Assembly (NCBI RefSeq): GCF_034670185.1 | Contig: NZ_JAXMNY010000007.1 | Location: forward strand, 1-64,000 | DNA from: Nisaea sp. | GTDB taxonomy: Bacteria; Pseudomonadota; Alphaproteobacteria; Thalassobaculales; Thalassobaculaceae | DNA length: 64,000 nucleotides | Reading direction: 5' to 3' | Part shown: in pieces, positions 58,905 through 64,000 of the stretch | How positions within the stretch are numbered: the first letter of the stretch is position 1 | How the letters are laid out: the number at the start of each line of letters is the position of its first letter | The notes under the pieces: generated by a model | What the model was told of the DNA's origin: nothing | The model's input: the letters and a program-made list of their open reading frames with translations, nothing else | Databases searched by the model: none | Position numbers and translations under genes: made by a program

Positions 58905-60144
58905 TCTCCGCCTCCCCGTTCGCGTTGACATGCCAGGTCTGAATCCCGTTGTTGTGATAGATTGAGTTTTCACCCCGAACGGCACGCAGCTCGTTCTTGG
59001 TCGGCTGCACATAACCGGTGCTGTCGACAGCGCGTGACTGCAGGAGTAGCGGGCTGCCGTCCCAGTCGAACTCGTAGTAAAAACGGTGCATCGACTTGTC
59101 CCAGGACGGCCCGTCGATCCGCGCCTGCTGCCAGTTCCGGCCCCCATCCGTGGTGACATGCACTTCCTTGATCGTGCCTCGACCGGACCAGGCGACGCCG
59201 GTGATGATCGTCCGGCCCTTGCCGTGCGTGATCGGAGCCTGCGGGCTCGGGTTAGTGATCACCGACTTGGCGTCCATCTCCCAAGTGAAGCGACGGGCTT
59301 TCCCGTTCGCCATCAGGTCCGTGTATTTCGAGGTTTCCTCGCGATGGTGCCAGGGCATGTCGCCGACTTCGATCCGGCGCAACCACTTCACCCACATGTT
59401 GCCTTCCCATCCGGGCACAACCAGACGCACCGGATAGCCTTGCTCCGGGCGCAGTGCCTCCCCGTTCATGGCGAAGGCGACCAGGCAATCGTCAAGGGCT
59501 TTCTCGATCGGCACGGAACGGGTCATCGCCGCGGCGTCGGCGCCTTCCGGCATGATCCATTTAGCGTTGGTCTTGAGACCAGCTTCCTCAAGGATCAGCT
59601 TCAGCGGAATGCCGGTATAGATGACATTGTGGATCATGCCGTGGGTGAACTGGCAGCCGTTCAACTGCGCGCCGCGCCACTCCATGCCACTGTTGGCCGC
59701 GCATTCCAGAAAATAAGCGCGGTTCTCACGCGGGAAGCGCTTCAGGTCTTCCATCGTGAAGACAAGCTCGCGCTCGACCAGACCGTTGATCATCAGCCGG
59801 TACTTGGCCGGATCGACTTCAGCGACACCACTATGATGCCGCTCGAAACAGAGACCGTTCGGCGTGATCACACCATCCAGCTCGTGCAGCGGAGTGAAAT
59901 TGATCGAACTCACCGGGTCCGCTGTCAGCCAGGGAACATTCCGGCGCCGAACATGGGCCTCATAGGGTGACGGCGTGCCGTAGGGCTTTGCGTCAACGCC
60001 CTCGCCAAGCTGGTTTGCCCAAGGTTGAACCTCAAGGATCGCGGGATCGCCCGCTGCCAGTGCCGGCGCCGCGGCGAGTGCGCCACCGGCAGCCAAGCCG
60101 CCCTTCAGGAAGGTTCTGCGTGAGGTTGGTGTTTTCTCAGTCAT
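58888..60144 (-). CDS. soxC: Sulfane dehydrogenase molybdenum subunit
   Basis: This 418-residue molybdopterin protein of the sulfite oxidase family has a Tat leader (SRRTFLKGGLAAGGAL) and YFLECAANSGMEWRG with the Mo-ligand Cys. GYPVRLVVPGWEGNMWVKWLRRIEV and a C-terminal dimerisation domain (GRGTIKEVHVTTDGGRNWQQA) follow. In the Sox system SoxCD removes six electrons from SoxY-bound sulfane sulfur, so no sulfur globules should accumulate. A GGAG precedes the ATG. The gene sits between soxB and soxD in the expected order. Confidence 0.94.
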   Translation of the reverse strand: MTEKTPTSRRTFLKGGLAAGGALAAAPALAAGDPAILEVQPWANQLGEGVDAKPYGTPSPYEAHVRRRNVPWLTADPVSSINFTPLHELDGVITPNGLCFERHHSGVAEVDPAKYRLMINGLVERELVFTMEDLKRFPRENRAYFLECAANSGMEWRGAQLNGCQFTHGMIHNVIYTGIPLKLILEEAGLKTNAKWIMPEGADAAAMTRSVPIEKALDDCLVAFAMNGEALRPEQGYPVRLVVPGWEGNMWVKWLRRIEVGDMPWHHREETSKYTDLMANGKARRFTWEMDAKSVITNPSPQAPITHGKGRTIITGVAWSGRGTIKEVHVTTDGGRNWQQARIDGPSWDKSMHRFYYEFDWDGSPLLLQSRAVDSTGYVQPTKNELRAVRGENSIYHNNGIQTWHVNANGEAENVEIS

Positions 60145-60164
60145 CTTTCCGTCTCCGGCCCGGT

Positions 60165-61856
60165 CTATCCGGCAATTGTCTTCACGGCTGAATTCGGGGT
60201 GATTTCGACCCGTCCCTTTCGGGCGACATATTGCTCGACAAGGTCGTAGATCGGCGGCCCCTCGGTACCCTCGTTTACCGACGCCCAGCCTGCGACCACG
60301 TAGGACTTGCCCGGGTCGATGGCCTCGCCGGTCTTCAGCAGGGTCATTCCTGATATACGGCTGCCAATCGGCTTGTTGACGTTGATCGAGTAGCCCATGC
60401 CTCCGACACGCACCATGTCGCCGCCCTGCTGATAGTAGGGGTCGGGATTGAACAGGTTGTCGGCGACGTCTTCGAGGATGGTGTGGATCAGTTCGCCCGT
60501 CATCTCGCTGCGATAGACGTTGGGATAGGTCATCGACGTCGCGCCGTAGATATCTTCGCGGGTGATATCGTCACCCGGCAGCAAGCTTGGCCCCCAGCGG
60601 AAGCCCGGCGACAGCGCAATGTCGGCTTCACGTTCCTCAAGCAGCGCCTGACAGATCAGGTCGTCCCAGGTGCCGTTGAAGTTCCCACGGCGGTACAGCA
60701 GGGATTCGGTCTGGCCGATCACTTCGCCGAGTTCCGCCTTGAACGGGGCGCGCTGGGCGTCGACCAACGCAGTCATTTCGGGATCCGGTGCGATCACGTC
60801 CGAGAAGATCGGAATCAGGCGGTATTTGAAGCCCTTCACACCACCGTCGCGGACATCCAGATCGAGCCGGGAGACGAACTTGCTGTGGGAGCCGGACGCG
60901 ACAATCAGCGTATTGCCGACCTGGACCGGCTCCGGCAGGGCGTCATGCGTATGCCCCGACAGGATGACATCGATGCCCTCGACCTGGCTCGCCATCTTGC
61001 GGTCGACGTCGAACCCGTTATGGGACAGTACAACGACCAATTCGGCACCATCAGCGCGTACTTCCTCGACCACCTCGCGCATGCGCTGCTCGCGGATACC
61101 GAAGGAAAGGTTCGGGAACATCCAGCCCGGATTGGCGATCGGCAGATACGGGAAGGCCTGACCGATGACGGCGATCTTGACGCCGCCGCGCTCAAAAATC
61201 TTGTGGGAGTCGTATGCCGGCTCGTTCCATTCACTGTCGAAGATGTTCGCGCCAAGGAAGGGGAACGGCAGTTCATCGACAATCTCGGTCACCCGGTCGA
61301 TGCCGTAGGTGAACTCCCAGTGCGAGGTCATCGCATCCGGCTTCAGCGCGTTCATGACATTGACCATGTCCTGCCCCTGCGTGCGCAGGGCGGTCATGGA
61401 GCCGTGCCAGGTGTCACCGCCGTCAAGGAACAGCGCGTCCGGCCGGTCGGCACGGATTGACTTCAGGACCGTGGAGATCCGGTCGAAACCACCGATCTGG
61501 CCATACTCACGGGCGAGGGCCACAAAATCTTCCGAGGTCAGCGCGTAAGCCTCGGGAGTGCCGGCTCTCAGGCCATAGGTGTCTAGGAACTTCTTGCCGG
61601 AAATATGCGGCGGCAGGCCAGCGGATTGGCCGACACCGATATTGATCGACGGCTCGCGGAACCAGACAGGCATGAGCTGGGCATGGCAATCGGTCAGATG
61701 AACCAGGGTGACATTACCTGTCGTCTCGAAGTCCAGCAGCTGATTCTGGGTAAGCCGCTGTTGTGCGGCGAGCTGGGCCCAGTTCCCGAAACCGCTCAGT
61801 CCGACGATTGCAGAGGCGGCAAACGACGTCTGGAGGAAATCGCGGCGCGACAACAT
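60165..61856 (-). CDS. soxB: Thiosulfohydrolase
   Basis: This 563-residue dimanganese enzyme of the 5'-nucleotidase family hydrolyses sulfate from SoxY-bound thiosulfate. It has a twin-Arg leader (MLSRRDFLQTSFAAS), metal motifs VHLTDCHAQL (Asp56, His58), FLDGGDTWHGS, VVLSHNGFDVDRK and SGHTHDALPE. The start at 61856 has GGAG nine bases upstream; 61877 would add seven residues. It lies downstream of a stable hairpin after soxA and 20 bases before soxC. Confidence 0.94.
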   Translation of the reverse strand: MLSRRDFLQTSFAASAIVGLSGFGNWAQLAAQQRLTQNQLLDFETTGNVTLVHLTDCHAQLMPVWFREPSINIGVGQSAGLPPHISGKKFLDTYGLRAGTPEAYALTSEDFVALAREYGQIGGFDRISTVLKSIRADRPDALFLDGGDTWHGSMTALRTQGQDMVNVMNALKPDAMTSHWEFTYGIDRVTEIVDELPFPFLGANIFDSEWNEPAYDSHKIFERGGVKIAVIGQAFPYLPIANPGWMFPNLSFGIREQRMREVVEEVRADGAELVVVLSHNGFDVDRKMASQVEGIDVILSGHTHDALPEPVQVGNTLIVASGSHSKFVSRLDLDVRDGGVKGFKYRLIPIFSDVIAPDPEMTALVDAQRAPFKAELGEVIGQTESLLYRRGNFNGTWDDLICQALLEEREADIALSPGFRWGPSLLPGDDITREDIYGATSMTYPNVYRSEMTGELIHTILEDVADNLFNPDPYYQQGGDMVRVGGMGYSINVNKPIGSRISGMTLLKTGEAIDPGKSYVVAGWASVNEGTEGPPIYDLVEQYVARKGRVEITPNSAVKTIAG

Positions 61857-61958
61857 GACATGAGGCTCCTTCAACAAGTCCCGTTTCGGAACACAATTCT
61901 CCTCACTGAAACACCCTGCATTTCAGGTAAAGGAGCAGATAAAGCGTTTAAAATCCGA

Positions 61959-61993
61959 CCGTGTCCGGAGCCCTAAACGGACCCCGGACACGG
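61959..61993 (-). terminator. Hairpin between soxA and soxB
   Basis: CCGTGTCCGG (61959-61968) and CCGGACACGG (61984-61993) form a perfect 10-bp stem with a 15-base loop, eight bases after the soxA stop on the minus strand. A short T-rich run (ATTTTAAA) follows five bases later. It may terminate part of the transcripts, making SoxXYZA more abundant than SoxBCD. Confidence 0.65.
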
Positions 61994-62000
61994 AACTGGA

Positions 62001-62843
62001 TCAGTTACGCAGCGCCGGTGTTTCGACCGAGAGGCCTTCACCACGCGATGCAAGATAGAGTTCAAGGGCGGTAAACTCGTCCGAGCCGCGTTTGAACGGT
62101 GTTGCGCGGATATTGTCCATGCAACCTTTGAAGCGGCGGTGGATCGAGCCCATGCCCTGCCATTTCAGACGGTAGACAGGGAAGCCGTTGATCTGACCCT
62201 GGCTGAGATGGTCAGCCCGGATCATGTTGCCGTAATTGTTCTCGTGGCAATGGGCGCATGACATATCGAGCTGGCCGACGCGGGTGTAATAGAGCTCTTT
62301 ACCCCGCTTCCACCATTCGGCGGCCGGACCGTCGACCTTCACCTTTACAGGCATGCCACGGGATTGCAGGCCGATAAAGGCCGTCATCGCCACCATCTCC
62401 TGGCTTTCCCATTTCCACGGTTTGGCCTTCTGATGCTCTTCGCGAGACCAGTTGATGTGATCCTCAAGCGCGAACAGTGTCTTCTTGCCCTCGTGCCATT
62501 TCGGCATTGAGGCCCTCAGGCCCTTCATGCTTTCAGCGGCATCGCCGTGGCAGTCCGCGCAGGATTTTCCATCCGCACCATCAGCCGTTTCCCACAGCTC
62601 CGAGCCGTATTCCGCGAAGATCATTGCCGGGTTCTCGAAATCGTCGGTCTGCAGCTCCTGTGTTTCGGCATTCCGGAACCGCCAGCCGGACAGGATTTCT
62701 GACAGGGGCGAGTCCGCCGGTGCGTCCAGCTTGGTGACAAAGGCCTGACCGTCAACCACCAGTTCGGCATCTTCGTTGGCCAACGCCACGTTAGCCGTGG
62801 CCGCGAAGAGTCCAATGACTCCCATTGCCAAGAGTTTTTTCAT
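62001..62843 (-). CDS. soxA: Diheme cytochrome c subunit of the SoxAX complex
   Basis: This 280-residue periplasmic cytochrome has a signal peptide (KKLLAMGVIGLFAATANVALA) and heme sites CADCH (KSCADCHGDA) and CAHCH (DMSCAHCHENN). The conserved ligand Cys is in RFKGCMDNIRATPF. SoxAX couples thiosulfate to the SoxY cysteine. The ATG at 62843 is chosen; the frame reading upstream to 62918 is not supported. It lies 25 bases after soxZ. Confidence 0.94.
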   Translation of the reverse strand: MKKLLAMGVIGLFAATANVALANEDAELVVDGQAFVTKLDAPADSPLSEILSGWRFRNAETQELQTDDFENPAMIFAEYGSELWETADGADGKSCADCHGDAAESMKGLRASMPKWHEGKKTLFALEDHINWSREEHQKAKPWKWESQEMVAMTAFIGLQSRGMPVKVKVDGPAAEWWKRGKELYYTRVGQLDMSCAHCHENNYGNMIRADHLSQGQINGFPVYRLKWQGMGSIHRRFKGCMDNIRATPFKRGSDEFTALELYLASRGEGLSVETPALRN

Positions 62844-62868
62844 GCCATCCTCCCATGTCTCCGTTCGT

Positions 62869-63198
62869 TCACGCGACGGAGATCTTTTTCTCGATGTCGT
62901 AGACGGAACCGTCATCATCGGTCCATTCGAACCGCATGGTTCCGGATTCCGTCAGCTTGACCGAGAACTCAACATAGGGGTTCGCGGCGACGGCAGGTTC
63001 CATGTCCATCCAGAACACATCCGTGCCGTTATATTTGGCGACGAACTTGTTGATGATCTTGCGCGGAATCAACTTGCCGGTCTTCCGGTCCTTGCGCTGA
63101 CCCGACTCCATCGGATGACTGATCAGGGTCTTGATCGTGATTGCCTCACCGGCCTTGGCCTTTTTAGGCACTTTCACGCGGGGTTTGATATTCGCCAT
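62869..63198 (-). CDS. soxZ: Sulfur carrier subunit SoxZ
   Basis: This 109-residue cytoplasm-to-periplasm partner of SoxY has no signal peptide (it is carried with SoxY). It shows the SoxZ sandwich: VKVPKKAKAGEAITIKTLISHPMESGQR, PRKIINKFVAKYNG, and a C-terminal ETSGTMRFEWTDDDG-like strand (LTESGTMRFEWTDDDG). SoxYZ carries the sulfur substrate between the other Sox enzymes. It follows soxY by 19 bases. Confidence 0.94.
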   Translation of the reverse strand: MANIKPRVKVPKKAKAGEAITIKTLISHPMESGQRKDRKTGKLIPRKIINKFVAKYNGTDVFWMDMEPAVAANPYVEFSVKLTESGTMRFEWTDDDGSVYDIEKKISVA

Positions 63199-63217
63199 GA
63201 TTCTGTTTCCTCCGTCC

Positions 63218-63640
63218 TCAGCCGCCGCAGCCGCCGATCGTCACCTTCACTTCGCGCCGGGCCATTTTCGTCGATCCGTCCGCCATTTTCGCGACAGCCA
63301 CGATATCCTGCGTGCCTGCCAGGCGGATCCGCGTAGACGCGCGGCTCTCGGCGCTGGCCTTGGTAAAGTGAAACGTTCCGACACCCGGACTCGGGTTCCC
63401 GGCCGCCAGGATCATGATCTCGGTCGCGCCCGCAGCGGCCACTTCGATCGGCACGGTGTTACCGTTCTCGGCAATTTCCGGAGCGCCGATCTCGACACCA
63501 CCGGTTTCCGGCATGCCGCCGGCAAATTTCTTGATAGCCGCCTCTACCGCATCTTCACTTGCGTTAGCCGGCACCTGAATCAGGCCGACCGCGGCAAGTC
63601 CGGCGGCAAGCGCGAACATGTCACGCCTTGTCATCTGCAT
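63218..63640 (-). CDS. soxY: Sulfur carrier subunit SoxY
   Basis: This 140-residue Tat-exported protein (MTRRDMFALAAGLAAVG leader) ends with the swinging-arm motif GGCGG (last five residues), whose Cys carries the substrate covalently. PIEVAAAGATEIMILAAGNPSPGV is the family core. GGAGG precedes the ATG at 63640. It is followed by soxZ and preceded by soxX. All Sox enzymes act on the Cys of this protein. Confidence 0.95.
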   Translation of the reverse strand: MQMTRRDMFALAAGLAAVGLIQVPANASEDAVEAAIKKFAGGMPETGGVEIGAPEIAENGNTVPIEVAAAGATEIMILAAGNPSPGVGTFHFTKASAESRASTRIRLAGTQDIVAVAKMADGSTKMARREVKVTIGGCGG

Positions 63641-63698
63641 TGGGCATTCCTCCGTTTATCGTAGCGTCGCGGGGACACATATGGCCCACCGCCCGGCT

Positions 63699-64000
63699 TT
63701 ATTCCTCTTTCAACGTCATCAGGTAAGCGACGACATCTTCAACCTGCTGAGCCGTCAGAACCGTCTTGCCTGCAAATTTCTTGGCGACCCTATTGAGGCC
63801 GGCATCACGGTAGAAACCGGGCATGATGGTTTCCGGCGAAAGCGCTTCCTTGGAATTGACGACAATCGCCCGAAGCTCAGCCGCGGACCAGCGACCGGCC
63901 ACCCCGTCGAGAGGCGGGCCCACTTCGCCGTGATAGGGCTGATCGGCCATCTTGGAATTCGCATGGCAAGCCAAGCAATTACCAAGCTTGCGGCCCATGA
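63699..64000 (-). CDS. soxX: SoxX cytochrome c (partial, cut by right edge)
   Basis: About 100 C-terminal residues are visible. They contain the heme site CLACH in GNCLACHANS, the Met-ligand region ETIMPGFYRDA, and the end VVAYLMTLKEE. They match the monoheme SoxX partner of SoxA. The N-terminus, including its signal peptide, lies beyond the edge; the in-frame ATG at 63998 is internal. It is the first visible gene of the sox operon. Confidence 0.9.
   Translation of the reverse strand, partial: MGRKLGNCLACHANSKMADQPYHGEVGPPLDGVAGRWSAAELRAIVVNSKEALSPETIMPGFYRDAGLNRVAKKFAGKTVLTAQQVEDVVAYLMTLKEE

Overview
The window looks like chromosomal DNA of an alphaproteobacterium, probably a marine Rhodospirillales-type heterotroph. 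This is inferred from GC-rich coding, TRAP and sodium-coupled transporters, bad-type alicyclic acid genes and a complete sox cluster. No rRNA, tRNA, CRISPR array or insertion sequence was found. Genes are densely packed, often with 4-base ATGA/GTGA overlaps.

Region 1 (1-10954) is a nonribosomal peptide locus. An NRPS gene runs off the left edge on the minus strand; only its N-terminal condensation domain is visible. Divergent from it is a tightly packed plus-strand operon: small membrane protein, MbtH-like protein, type II thioesterase, secreted protein, outer-membrane barrel, GDSL-esterase autotransporter, DUF697 membrane protein, another small membrane protein, PvdE/SyrD-type cyclic-peptide ABC exporter, and SPFH/band-7 protein. 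The combination suggests dedicated synthesis plus inner- and outer-membrane handling of a peptide product, and is the best candidate for an undescribed system.

Region 2 (11072-22786) is catabolic. A bad-like set (acyl-CoA dehydrogenase, badI, badH, divergent MarR regulator with a 32-bp palindrome) sits next to a nine-gene TRAP/CoA-ligase operon (DctP-DctQ-DctM, SDR, enoyl-CoA hydratase, MarR, feruloyl-CoA-synthase-like ligase, amidohydrolase, DUF3237). The latter resembles phenylpropanoid (hydroxycinnamate) side-chain degradation clusters and has a 19-bp palindrome in front of dctP. Region 3 (22870-30030) is a less recognisable catabolic module: KstD-like flavoprotein, IclR regulator, TIM-barrel isomerase-like protein, dimeric alpha/beta-barrel protein, SDR epimerase, SnoaL-like protein, flavin reductase-like protein and PuuE-like deacetylase.

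Region 4 (30186-44086) holds general metabolism: an AGCS sodium symporter with a universal stress protein, fumC, an SDR, a DCC-family protein, an MFS carrier, an unknown protein, a frameshifted CaiB/BaiF CoA-transferase, a large Orn/Lys/Arg decarboxylase, and puuA-puuB for polyamine breakdown.

Region 5 (44289-49805) has a ferric-reductase-like membrane protein, a TPP enzyme, an acyl-CoA synthetase and a GntR regulator. A 19-codon relic of an intradiol dioxygenase lies at 44.9 kb, and an intact relative lies at 49.3 kb. Region 6 (50010-64000) carries a beta-CASP nuclease-like protein, an 82-residue unknown, a secreted rhodanese, and a long minus-strand sulfur-oxidation cluster soxXYZABCDEF (soxX cut by the right edge). 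It is followed by a YeeE/YedE transporter and a membrane-bound spermidine-synthase-like protein, so the organism can probably oxidise thiosulfate and sulfide as auxiliary electron donors.
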